Shown piece after piece: positions 8,743-19,000 of a stretch of 64,000 nt of DNA; the first letter of the stretch is position 1; each line of letters opens with the position of its first letter. The DNA is from Limosilactobacillus reuteri. Lineage in GTDB: Bacteria; Bacillota; Bacilli; Lactobacillales; Lactobacillaceae. The position numbers were made by a program, and so were the translations under genes. The stretch lies in contig NZ_CP059275.1 of NCBI RefSeq assembly GCF_013694365.1, positions 1 through 64,000 of the forward strand, written 5' to 3'. A model generated the notes under the pieces. It saw nothing but the letters and a program-made list of their open reading frames with translations. It had not been told where the DNA came from and searched no databases.

Positions 8743-9219
8743 ATGCACTTATTATTAATGGCACTACCTTATCATGAAGTAGCATTACATCAAGCAGCCA
8801 AGCAAATTGACGATCCTTTAATAGTTGGATTTACTTTGCTTGTATTATTCGATATTGGATCGGGGATTGCCAAAGGCTTACGTAGCAATCACACAGCTAC
8901 TCGGACAAATTCGACCAAAGGGACATATGGATTGGCAAAAAATTTTATCCTTATGATTGGAGTGCTTGCTTTTTATCCATATCTAATTTCAATCGGTTTT
9001 GATTATGTTGCACAAGTAATGGTATTGACATTCTGCTATCAATACTTGGTATCAATTGTCGAAAATTTAAATCAGATGGACATACAAGTTCCGTGGTTAT
9101 CCCCAATCATTGACTCGTTAGCCAAAGCACTTAATGTTGCTAAGGCTCAAGATGACTACAATCCAGCTGATTTTCATAAGATAACTGGTGATTATAAAGT
9201 AAATAAGGAGGAAAAATAA
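8743..9219 (+). CDS. Phage holin
   Basis: A 158-residue membrane protein with about three to four hydrophobic segments (residues 28-47, 65-85, 88-108) and a charged C-terminal tail ending NKEEK. It resembles the phage holin 4 / toxin-secretion holin family by length, by the DIGSGIAKG-type motif and by the neighbouring endolysin. It would form the membrane lesion that releases the endolysin. Confidence 0.82.
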   Translation: MHLLLMALPYHEVALHQAAKQIDDPLIVGFTLLVLFDIGSGIAKGLRSNHTATRTNSTKGTYGLAKNFILMIGVLAFYPYLISIGFDYVAQVMVLTFCYQYLVSIVENLNQMDIQVPWLSPIIDSLAKALNVAKAQDDYNPADFHKITGDYKVNKEEK

Positions 9220-9480
9220 ATGCTAGAATCAACAAAATCAATTACCTTAACAGGAAAGTCCACAGTAAATGGTCAAGTAATCGCTAACTTTACCGCAAAT
9301 GTATTTGATGATGATGCCGGTAATGATACTTTTAATACCTTCATCACTAATAAAGAGTTGTACGATGCTAACAAGAAGGTAGTGCGAAAAGATACCCAAG
9401 ATTTCCAAAACTTGGTATATAATGCACAAGATGAAATCGCAAATTCCGCTGATAAGACAGCAGATAAAACAAATGAATAG
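9220..9480 (+). CDS. Small phage protein next to holin
   Basis: An 86-residue acidic protein with a beta-type N-terminal half (SITLTGKSTVNGQVIANFTA) and a helical charged C-terminus. Proteins of this size are usual between tail fibre and holin in lactobacillus phages, but no function is known to me. Confidence 0.6.
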   Translation: MLESTKSITLTGKSTVNGQVIANFTANVFDDDAGNDTFNTFITNKELYDANKKVVRKDTQDFQNLVYNAQDEIANSADKTADKTNE

Positions 9481-9657
9481 ATGAACAATATTGATATGAA
9501 CTTAGTAGCTCAAAGTCTTAACCAAAAATTGGCAGTTGCTAATTACACGGCTGCCTCATGGGAAGCAAAGGCTACGCAACTTGACAATGAAAATAAACAA
9601 TTAAAAGGTCAACTAGAACAATTGAAACAACAAAACGATGAAAAAGGAGATAAGTAA
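9481..9657 (+). CDS. Small coiled-coil phage protein (58 aa)
   Basis: A 58-codon gene with an ATG start. The C-terminal half is a predicted coiled coil (LDNENKQLKGQLEQLKQQ). Its first 14 bases are identical to the last 14 bases of the tail fibre gene (15638-15651), so natively it overlaps that gene's 3' end and is translated directly after it. Function unknown; possibly a baseplate or lysis accessory protein. Confidence 0.7.
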   Translation: MNNIDMNLVAQSLNQKLAVANYTAASWEAKATQLDNENKQLKGQLEQLKQQNDEKGDK

Positions 9658-12600
9658 GTGTTAACACAATCAAAAGAAACTCGAAATGCTTGGCGAGCTT
9701 CACAGCGAATTTTGGATATTAAAGTTACGATTGATGGTAAAACATATGGTGCAACTGATATTAATAGTTTGAAGTACGATTCAGGAGCTTACAACGGTGA
9801 TACGTTTGCAATTGGGTCTACGTATTCAAATACAGTTCAGATTGAATTCTCTCACCTTATTGAGGGATTGAAGCTGGGAATGGAAGTTCGTCCTAGCATT
9901 GGAATAAAAACGTCTAGCGGTTATGTTTATGAACCGTTGGGCGTTTTTATTATCTCCAGTGAAATCAAGATGGACCGAAATAATAATCTTACAACTGTTA
10001 GTGCTAGTGATCGTTTCTGTGGCTTAGAGGGAGGTTATGTATCTAAACTAACGTACCCAGCCAAAGTATTAGATGTCATTGCGGAGATCTGTGCTCAATC
10101 AGGTGTTAAGGCTAATACTGATGATTTAGCACGTCTTCCGCACCAAGCAGATTTGCCAGCCCCAATCACTGGTCAAAGCTACCGTAAAGCACTTGGCTGG
10201 ATTGCTCAGTTGTATGTTGGTTATGCTCTGTTTGATCGACAAGGTTTATTTACAATTCGGACAATTTCTGAACCAAACTATGAATTAGATCCTAGTCAAT
10301 ATGAACAAGCAGGACTAACGAAGAATGAAGCCGCTTATAAGATTAATGGTATTCAGTGTCAAGTCACGATTACCACTAAAACTCGTGATGGTGAGAGTAC
10401 AGAGGAAACCAAGACTTATCAAGCTGGGGATGCTACTGGATCTCAAATTAAACTCGAAAATAATATCATGACACCACAACGACTTAATGATATTTGGGAG
10501 CAATTGAAAGACTTGACTTTTTACCCGTTTAGTCTGAATTGGTTTGGAAATCCTGCTGTTGAAGCAGGGGATTGGCTACGGCTAGAAGATAAACAGGGAA
10601 ATTCTTTCGTTGTTCCAAACAGTAGCTACACACTTGATTTTAATGGTGGCCTTTCTGCAACTTCAAAAGCTGATCAGACAACTTCTTCTGATCAAATGGT
10701 TCCTTGGCAAGGCAACGTTGCTCAAACAATCAAGGAATTAAAGATTAGAAGATCACCAGATGGGACAGTTGTGTTTCCGCCAAGCGTAACAGAACCACCA
10801 GCCAACGCTAAGTTCAATGATGTTTGGTTTAAGAAAAATGGTAATTCAACCGAACTTTGGATATTTGAAAAGCAAGATGATGGGTCCGGTAAGTGGATTC
10901 GTAAAGATTTATCTGATGACGAGATAAAGAAAAAGGTTGCGGACGCTCAACAAGGACTCAACCAAGCCAAAGCAGATATCATCAGCAATAAACAAAAAGC
11001 TGATGCAGACATTGAGAATCTCAACAAATCGATTGAAGATAATAAAAAAGTTGCCGATGAAAGCTTACAAAAGCTAAACGATTCGGTAACTAATCTGCAA
11101 GGTCAATATGATAACAATGTTGTTCCTAATTTAAATAAGGTAATGGCTGATGCGTCTGATGCACTGCAAAAGTATATCTCTGCTCAAAATTCAATTGCTG
11201 ATCTAACTAAGCAGGCACAAGAGCAAGGCAAAGATATTGCTGATGTAACTAACACGGTTAAAGGGTTAAACATCAATTACGCCAATTTAGCAGGGGATGT
11301 TAGTTCCACCAAAGTTGACGTAAAAGGTCTGCAAACCACTATTGGTACTGCTAACGGTGATATCGCACAGTTAAAGCTTGATGCACAGAATCTACAAACA
11401 ATGTTGGCTGGTAAAGTCGATAATACTACCTACACGAATTTTGTTAATCTAACTAATCAAGCTTTGAATGCTCGGTTAACTGCTAGCGATTTAAACGGTT
11501 ACGCTAAAACTGTAGACGTGCAGGCGACGGCTAATGGGTTACGGGTTGATTTAAATGCTGTAACCGGAAAATTGAATAACATGATAGTTGGGAATCGAAA
11601 CCTTATCAGAAATTCCGCTTTTCCAACAAACACTGACTATTGGGAATCAACGGCTGAGATTACTACTCATATTTTTTATTACCAAGGCAAGAAAAATTTA
11701 TTTGTAATAAATAATTCAAGCACTGATGAAAAGGTATGTGACTCAGCACGATTTCCAGTAAAGCGAAATACAGATTATGTTTTTAGCTTCAAAGGGTTTA
11801 TGTCGTGGAATGTGTCATCGTATGATGTATGGTTCTTGGCGAGAAAGAATGGAGAAACTTCACAATTCTCTTATTCTAAGCCGATTGTTTCAGGTCAAAG
11901 ACTTTCTAACGGATCACTACAGTATGTAAAAGATATTGTATTTAACTCTGGGGATAATGATGAAGCTTATATTCGATTTGATAATAACGGATCAAACGAT
12001 GGTAAAAACTCTGTATTATGTTTTGGTGAAATTCAATTAGAAGAAGGAAACAAATCAACGGCATGGAATGCTGCACCAGAAGATGAAAAACAACGTGTTG
12101 ACGATATAGCTTCACAATTATCCGCCCGAATTACAGCTAACAGTCAACAATTTAGTTCTTACTATACAAAAGTAGAAGCGGACAATAAAACCAATTCAGC
12201 TAAGGAAGAAGCAAAAAGCAATGCAGTCAATGCGATCAAGAGTGAGGGTAATTGGCAAGGGCTAAATAATATTCTGACTAATTCAGGATTCTTACAAACT
12301 GCTGACGGCTTTTTACAAAAAGTTCAACAGACAACTCAACCAATGATTGATGCTAATAATGGTGGTGGAATCAACTTAGTTGGATTATCTGGTTTCCACA
12401 ACATCAGTGTTGATCAGTTGAGATCGCGCTGGGCAGTTTCGGATAATGTTTCTATTAATGCTAAGGGCGGACGCAATCAGACCGGTAGTATTGTTATCGA
12501 TGCCCGCGCAACTGATACTTACCGAGAGATAACACAAACAATTGATTTAGAACCGGATACTGATTATCGGCTATCTTTTCATTTATTATTTGTTGAATTA

Positions 12601-15600
12601 AATAATAAGGATTACAGTGCGTACACTTATTTAGTCGAAAAGGATTCATCGGGTAACAATGTAGTTCCATATCGTGATAGTAATCGTTTAATAGCGAACA
12701 CTGATGACAGAAACAAAAATTCATTTATTATCCACACCAGTACATCAACTAGCAAAGGTATACTCTATATTCGTGCAAATCCTGGTACGAAGATTGAATT
12801 GGAAGAAGTAAAGTTAGAAAAGGGGAGAGTTTCTACTCCATGGTCTCCAGCACCAGCTGACTTTGCAACACAAATTAAATTTACGGAATTATCGCAATCT
12901 TTGGACGGCTTACGTTCGACGGTAGGAAGTAACTATGGTGACTTACTGACACAGATTAGCCAAAGCTCATCTGCTGTCCGCACTGAGTTAACTAATAAAA
13001 TTACTGGTGTTCAAAACCAAATAACGACAACCGCAAACGGCTTAGATGCAAAAATTGCTGGTATTCGAGTTGGTGGTCGAAACTTAATTCAAAACAGTAA
13101 TGCAAGTATAGACCGTGCTGTTCCTTGGGAGAACACCACGCTTCAAGCACATTCTTTTTACTATAATGGCACCAAGAAAATGTTTGTACTGCAAACAAAT
13201 AGTAAAAACGAATTAACTAGCGGAAGTAACTGGTTCAAAATAAAGCCTGGTCAAAAATATACTTTTAGCTTTTGGGGCTTCCAGTCTTGGAATATGTCAA
13301 ATTATGATGTATGGCTATTGCTCCGTCATTCCGGCGAGAACGGGAGTTATGATTCGACATATCAGATTGTTACTGGAGAACGACTATCAAATGGCAATTG
13401 TCAGAAAGTAACAAGAACTTTTACAGCACCTGATGGGTATGATGAAGCTTATATTCGCCTAGATAATAACGGATCCAATGACGGTAACAATGCCGTCTTT
13501 TTCTTTAATGAACTTAAACTTGAAGAGGGGACAATAGCGACTGATTGGTCGCCGGCTCCTGAAGATGATGATAAGGCTTTTGCAGCATTAAACGTCACTA
13601 TCGATGGTTTAAAATCAACTATTTCAGGTAATTATGGTGATTTAAAAAATCAAATTACTCAAACAAACCAAACTACTCGCAATGAAATTGATGATAAGGT
13701 TAAGGGACTTCAGGGGCAATTAACCTTGCAAGCAAATAACTTTAATGTTTCTTTGAATAATCTTCAGATTGGTGGTACCAATTTAATTCGCAATTCTGGC
13801 AATTTCCAGAATACAAACTACTGGACTTTAGATTCATGGGGTGGTCAACGAGGACAATTAGGCCTGGGGAAACACGGCTTCTGGAAGAATAATCAAGAGA
13901 ACCTATTAGAGATAACTAATTATGACGTAAATGCTACTGCCGTAGCAAAATCTAGTCGTTTCAATGTAAAACCAAGTACAACCTATACTTTAAGCTTTAA
14001 TGGTTTTCATGACGTAAATCTAAAAAGCTACACGGTTTATTTCTTAGGCAGAAAATACAATTCCAGTAACGACTACGATGTGGTAGTACCGATAATTGCT
14101 GGCTCAAAATTATCAGCAAGTCAGTCTACGTATGTGAAGGTTCAATTTAATACTGGTAATTCAGATGAAGGATATATTCGGTTTGATAGTAACGGAATAT
14201 TAAACAGTGGAATGTCGACTCTATATCTAGCTGATATTAAGGTAGAAGAAGGAGACAAAGCAACCGCTTGGTCACCGGCGCCAGAAGATCAAGTAGCAAA
14301 AGATCAAATTCTTGCTCAAATCAACATGTCTGCTGGAACGACTCTTATTCAAAATAACAAGATCTACATGGACGCCAGTTCAACTATTTTTAGTGGTAAT
14401 GCATTTATCCCAAGTGCAGCTATTACTTCACTTAATGCAGATAAGATTACTGCTGGAACAATTAATGGTGCAAAAGTTAATGTCATCAACCTGAATGCGA
14501 ATAACATTACTGCCGGGACATTAAAAGGTAGCAATGGTGAATTTTATCTCGATAGTGGATCCCTCCATGTTTGGCAAGGTGATCATAATGCCTGGATAGA
14601 TAAAAACGGAATACATGATTCTGATAATAGCGGTAATAACGTTTGGATTTCCAATGGTTCAATTAGTGCTTATGGAAATTCAAGCGGTGCATATCTTTTT
14701 GATGGTGGCTTATATCTTCATAAAAGTCAATCTCTTTCAGACGCTGTCTTGAATCCAAACTATGGAAGCATTACTAAGAGTGATAATATTGTATCCTTTG
14801 GAACGTCTGGCTTAGATATTGATGGTAAGGATGGCTTTTTACTAAGAACTCATGGTTGGAACGATCAAACATTAGCTTATTTGAATGGAAACGAGATTAT
14901 TGGTGCTGGTATTGCTGGAAAAAGTGATGGCTTTATGAATATTGCTGCTAAGAAGCAACTCTTCCTATATGCTGGCGAACCGGTTCAGAACGATAAGCTA
15001 AAAACAATACCTAAATTAGTATTGGACGGGACATATCAAAATGGTCAAACAGCATTGAAAGGCACGTTCTCGCAGTATTTCTTTCAAGGACCATCAAGTG
15101 GATTTTCTGGAGGAATAACACTACAAGATGAATTTGTTAATGTAGGAAGCTTAAATGGAAAAAATTATTTTTCTATTAGTAATGATGGTGCAATTAGTAT
15201 CACAGCAAACGGCAAAAGTATTCTATCTTTAAACGGATTATTCCCAGGGGTTAATGGAGATTTTAATGTTAGTGGGAATTTTACTGTTACTGGTTCAAAA
15301 AATGCCGTTGTACCAACATCGCGGGGAATGGCAGCTATTAACGCCTATGAAACCGCCGAATATTACTTTGGCGATATTGGAGAAACACAAACTAATAGTA
15401 ATGGTGTAGTTACTGTCATGATTGATCCTTACTTTTTAGAAACAGTTAATACATTGGTGCCATACCAAGTATTTCTAACTTCATATGGCGATGGAAACGT
15501 GTGGGTTTCTTCACGTTCAGCAAATAATTTTACAGTTAAGTCTAGCAAACCTAATATTCACTTTGTTTGGGAAATCAAAGCTAAGCGTAAAGGGTACGAA

Positions 15601-15651
15601 AATGATCGAATGAAAATAGTTAAAGGGGTTTTTAATAATGAACAATATTGA
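9658..15651 (+). CDS. Tail fibre / tail-associated receptor protein with four carbohydrate-binding modules
   Basis: A 1997-residue tail-tip protein. The N-terminal part (about 1-350) looks like the base-plate attachment domain of Tal/gp18-type proteins. It is followed by a coiled-coil region rich in Asn, Lys and Asp (about 425-600). Four modules of about 165 residues start near residues 646, 903, 1139 and 1372, each opening with an NLIRNS-like motif and closing with a (T/S)xWSPAPED-like motif, the pattern of CBM4/9-type carbohydrate-binding domains. They are separated by short helical spacers. The C-terminal third is beta-rich. I infer binding to cell-wall polysaccharide or exopolysaccharide. 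The start is GTG. Confidence 0.85.
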   Translation: MLTQSKETRNAWRASQRILDIKVTIDGKTYGATDINSLKYDSGAYNGDTFAIGSTYSNTVQIEFSHLIEGLKLGMEVRPSIGIKTSSGYVYEPLGVFIISSEIKMDRNNNLTTVSASDRFCGLEGGYVSKLTYPAKVLDVIAEICAQSGVKANTDDLARLPHQADLPAPITGQSYRKALGWIAQLYVGYALFDRQGLFTIRTISEPNYELDPSQYEQAGLTKNEAAYKINGIQCQVTITTKTRDGESTEETKTYQAGDATGSQIKLENNIMTPQRLNDIWEQLKDLTFYPFSLNWFGNPAVEAGDWLRLEDKQGNSFVVPNSSYTLDFNGGLSATSKADQTTSSDQMVPWQGNVAQTIKELKIRRSPDGTVVFPPSVTEPPANAKFNDVWFKKNGNSTELWIFEKQDDGSGKWIRKDLSDDEIKKKVADAQQGLNQAKADIISNKQKADADIENLNKSIEDNKKVADESLQKLNDSVTNLQGQYDNNVVPNLNKVMADASDALQKYISAQNSIADLTKQAQEQGKDIADVTNTVKGLNINYANLAGDVSSTKVDVKGLQTTIGTANGDIAQLKLDAQNLQTMLAGKVDNTTYTNFVNLTNQALNARLTASDLNGYAKTVDVQATANGLRVDLNAVTGKLNNMIVGNRNLIRNSAFPTNTDYWESTAEITTHIFYYQGKKNLFVINNSSTDEKVCDSARFPVKRNTDYVFSFKGFMSWNVSSYDVWFLARKNGETSQFSYSKPIVSGQRLSNGSLQYVKDIVFNSGDNDEAYIRFDNNGSNDGKNSVLCFGEIQLEEGNKSTAWNAAPEDEKQRVDDIASQLSARITANSQQFSSYYTKVEADNKTNSAKEEAKSNAVNAIKSEGNWQGLNNILTNSGFLQTADGFLQKVQQTTQPMIDANNGGGINLVGLSGFHNISVDQLRSRWAVSDNVSINAKGGRNQTGSIVIDARATDTYREITQTIDLEPDTDYRLSFHLLFVELNNKDYSAYTYLVEKDSSGNNVVPYRDSNRLIANTDDRNKNSFIIHTSTSTSKGILYIRANPGTKIELEEVKLEKGRVSTPWSPAPADFATQIKFTELSQSLDGLRSTVGSNYGDLLTQISQSSSAVRTELTNKITGVQNQITTTANGLDAKIAGIRVGGRNLIQNSNASIDRAVPWENTTLQAHSFYYNGTKKMFVLQTNSKNELTSGSNWFKIKPGQKYTFSFWGFQSWNMSNYDVWLLLRHSGENGSYDSTYQIVTGERLSNGNCQKVTRTFTAPDGYDEAYIRLDNNGSNDGNNAVFFFNELKLEEGTIATDWSPAPEDDDKAFAALNVTIDGLKSTISGNYGDLKNQITQTNQTTRNEIDDKVKGLQGQLTLQANNFNVSLNNLQIGGTNLIRNSGNFQNTNYWTLDSWGGQRGQLGLGKHGFWKNNQENLLEITNYDVNATAVAKSSRFNVKPSTTYTLSFNGFHDVNLKSYTVYFLGRKYNSSNDYDVVVPIIAGSKLSASQSTYVKVQFNTGNSDEGYIRFDSNGILNSGMSTLYLADIKVEEGDKATAWSPAPEDQVAKDQILAQINMSAGTTLIQNNKIYMDASSTIFSGNAFIPSAAITSLNADKITAGTINGAKVNVINLNANNITAGTLKGSNGEFYLDSGSLHVWQGDHNAWIDKNGIHDSDNSGNNVWISNGSISAYGNSSGAYLFDGGLYLHKSQSLSDAVLNPNYGSITKSDNIVSFGTSGLDIDGKDGFLLRTHGWNDQTLAYLNGNEIIGAGIAGKSDGFMNIAAKKQLFLYAGEPVQNDKLKTIPKLVLDGTYQNGQTALKGTFSQYFFQGPSSGFSGGITLQDEFVNVGSLNGKNYFSISNDGAISITANGKSILSLNGLFPGVNGDFNVSGNFTVTGSKNAVVPTSRGMAAINAYETAEYYFGDIGETQTNSNGVVTVMIDPYFLETVNTLVPYQVFLTSYGDGNVWVSSRSANNFTVKSSKPNIHFVWEIKAKRKGYENDRMKIVKGVFNNEQY

Positions 15652-16008
15652 TTGTATTCTCTAAAAATTTCTGGGACAGTGGTTAATCCTGCCCCACAAA
15701 CAATGCAGGTTGCTATTCAAGATATTGATGCAAAGGCGACCCGTGATGCGCAAGGACTTTTACATCGTGATCGAGTTGCAACTAAAAGAAAAATAACATT
15801 AACTTTTGGTGCTTTAACAGTAGCAGAGTGCGCAAAGATTTTAGATTCTGTTAAGGCTGAATTCTTTAATGTTGAGTATTTAGATCCAGTAGACGGGCAA
15901 GTTCGATCGGGGACGTTTTATGTTGGTGATCGGACAGCGCCCGTTTATTCATTTGTAGGATCTTTACCAGTTTGGAAAGGTTTATCTTTTGATCTGATTG
16001 AGCAATAA
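15652..16008 (+). CDS. Distal tail component (DUF6711-like)
   Basis: A 118-residue protein between the tape measure and the tail fibre in native order, the usual position of the distal tail protein. The N-terminal part MYSLKISGTVVNPAPQTM and the segment AKATRDAQGLLHRDRVATKRK match the small DUF6711 phage proteins in my recollection. It is much shorter than classical Dit proteins. The displayed start is TTG. Confidence 0.6.
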   Translation: MYSLKISGTVVNPAPQTMQVAIQDIDAKATRDAQGLLHRDRVATKRKITLTFGALTVAECAKILDSVKAEFFNVEYLDPVDGQVRSGTFYVGDRTAPVYSFVGSLPVWKGLSFDLIEQ

Positions 16009-19000
16009 ATGGACTTGGAAGAACTTGAGTTAAGGTTTAGAGCTAATTATGGGGATGTACTCCAAAAAATGGATGAGTTGACTAGTCTCATCGGCCAAAA
16101 AACTAACGATATGCAAGTCAAAATCCAAAGCAACTTGGACCGTATTCAACAGAACATGAACGACAATGCTTCTAAAGCAAATGAGAAAGCCAAAGAAGAA
16201 GTTCGTCAACGTGAAGAAGCTGAAAATTCTAAGCAAAAATCTATTGAGCGTACAGCTAGCGTTCAAGATGATGCAACTAATAGGATTATCGAAGGAAACA
16301 AGGCGCAAGCTGAAAGTTCCAAAGAAGCTGTTAATCAGTCAGAAAAAAGCTTGGATAGTTTGACTGCTCGTTTACAGGAAGCAGCTAACATGCAACAACG
16401 AATTGCCCAACAAACTAAGGTAGCTCGTGAAACTGTTGGTGATATTCCGGTTAAACAAGTTCAACAAGAAGTACGTCCTAAAGAAAAGCCTAGACCAAGA
16501 ATAGAAAACTCAAGCTTCGATGACTACCAAGAAAAAAGAATTCAGAGCTATATGCCTAAAAGGCCGGTTGATTTAGGGATTGATGATGAAATTCAAGCGG
16601 AAGTTTCCCGAGCTAAAAAGGAAATTGATGGGCTTGTATCCCACATCAACGAAAAAATGCAACAGGCGCAATCAATGCAACGTAGAATAGCAACATTGAT
16701 GGCTAGCAAAGATAATCTTGATATGAGCAAACAAGGCAGCCAGGTTAGAGCAATGCGACTTGATGACCAGATTGCTAATGCACAAGTCAAGATGGAACGT
16801 TATCAGAACCAAGCCAAAGCCCTTGCGCAAGAAATGTCGCAAGAGCTTAATACTATTCCAAATTCACTCAAACGTATTGAACGTGAGATGGATCAAACGG
16901 AAGCAAAGATTGAACGGATTAGGCGTACTATTGCGGAAACCAAAGCACAAGATGCTGTTCTTGGTAGATCATCTGGTAATAACAAGGAACTTAAAGAAGC
17001 CGAAGCAGAGTATAAACGCCTTGTAAATCGAAGTAATGAATTGGCTAAGGCTTATAGTTACGTTAGTTCTCGTGGAGATGAATTACGAAATGCTTCTTCA
17101 AGAGTGAACACTACACTCGCTCAAGAAGGTAACACCGCATCAAATACAAGTTCACGGCTTAATCGGTTACGAAATACTATTTCAAACGTCACCTCGTCAT
17201 TTAGGCGCATGGGTGATAGTGGTAGTTCCTCAATGAGAAGAGCTGGTACAAGCGCTTCTTTACTCAGTGAACGATTAAAGGGCGTCAAGATGGCAATGAG
17301 AATGTTAGCTAGTCAGTTAATTGTGTTTACATTGCTGTATCAAGGTATCATGATGCTTGCTCAGGGAATGGGTTCAGCATTGATGACTAACCGCCAATTT
17401 GCAAGCAGCTTTAATGCAATTAAGGTTAATTTACTGACCGCTTTCTATCCGATTTATAGCTATGTTTTACCAGCGATTAACGCGCTAATGAATGCCTTGC
17501 GTAAAGCGACTGGTTGGATTGCTCAATTTACTTCTGCTTTAACTGGTATGAGCCTTTCTGGTGCTCGTAGCGGGGCACAAGGACTTTATAACCAAGTTCG
17601 AGCAATGAACGATACTTCAAAAGCGGCAAGCAAAGCTAGCGATGCCGTCAAGAAGCAACAACAGGAACAAGCGAAGGCAGTTCAACGTGCTAACCAACAG
17701 ATTGCCGAAGCTAACCGGCAAGGTGCAGCGGCAGTAGCGGCAGAAAACGAAAAGATTAAGGCTGCTAACGAACAAGCTAAGAAAGCCTTTGAAGATACTA
17801 AGAAGGCAAATGAAGACCTTCAAGCATCACTCATGGGCTTTGATGAGTTAAATGTTTTAGATAATAACAAAAACAATAGCGATAATGGTAGTTTTGAAGC
17901 GCAACCACTAGAGAAATTCACTCCACAACAAAAGCAAGATACGCCAATCTTTGATGATCCTGGCATTGATGACGGTGGAGCTGGTGATGAGGGCGATCCT
18001 GGTATTGATTGGAACGTTCCTCTTGAAGCCTCACAAAACGCTATTGATGCGGCTAATAAAGTCAAAAAAGTTCTTGGCGAACTATTTGATCCAATGAAAA
18101 AAGCTTGGGATGAAAAGGGTCAAGCTGTTGTTGATGCTGCTAAGTATTCATGGTCAGAGATCAAACGGTTATTAGGTGATGTCGGCCACTCGTTCATGCA
18201 TGTGTGGGATAACGGAACAGGACAAAGAACCGTTGAGAATATCCTACAATTGCTGGCTGATATGCTAAATATCATTGGTGACATAGCGAGGGCGTTTGCG
18301 GAAGCGTGGGAAGAAGGCGGACGTGGTACACGATTCCTTCAAACTATATTTGATTCGCTGAATAATATCCTAGTTGCTATTCATCATATAGCTGAATCAT
18401 TCCGTGAAGCTTGGAATACTGGTGATCTTGGCAAACGAATCTTTGCTAATTTGCTAGATCTCGCTACTAATCTTGTTAAGTTTATTGGTGATATTGCCAA
18501 AGCGTTCGATGAAGCATGGCAACACGGCAATAACGGAACTAAATTATGGCAGGCATGGCTTAATGCCTTAAATAATATCCTTAGAATTTTTAAGGATATG
18601 GTAGGGTCAATTGATGAAGCATGGAATCATTCAAGATTAGGTGTTTCAATTTGGGAACATTTAATTCAGATTGTAACTGGTATCGGTAACACAATAAGTA
18701 ACTTAGCTAGCCAATTCGACAAAGCATGGCGACATGGGAATGTTGGAACATCTATCTTTAAGACTTTGCTGGGTATGGTAGATGATATGCTTAGTGCCTT
18801 AAGTGATATGGCAAATTATACTGCCAATTGGGCTAAGAAACTTGATTTCACACCATTACTCCAGTCAATTGATAGCCTGTTAAAAGCTATTCGTCCAGTA
18901 ACTAAGGATATATGGGATGGTCTAGCTTGGGCTTACAAGAATGTTTTGCTTCCATTGGCTGGGTTTACGATCACGAAATTACTACCTGATTTCTTTGATC

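Noticed and set aside
4408..9480. Leaderless, fully abutting gene organisation as a biological feature
   Set aside because: Duplicated overlaps and reversed operon order show that intergenic DNA was removed during assembly of the sequence.
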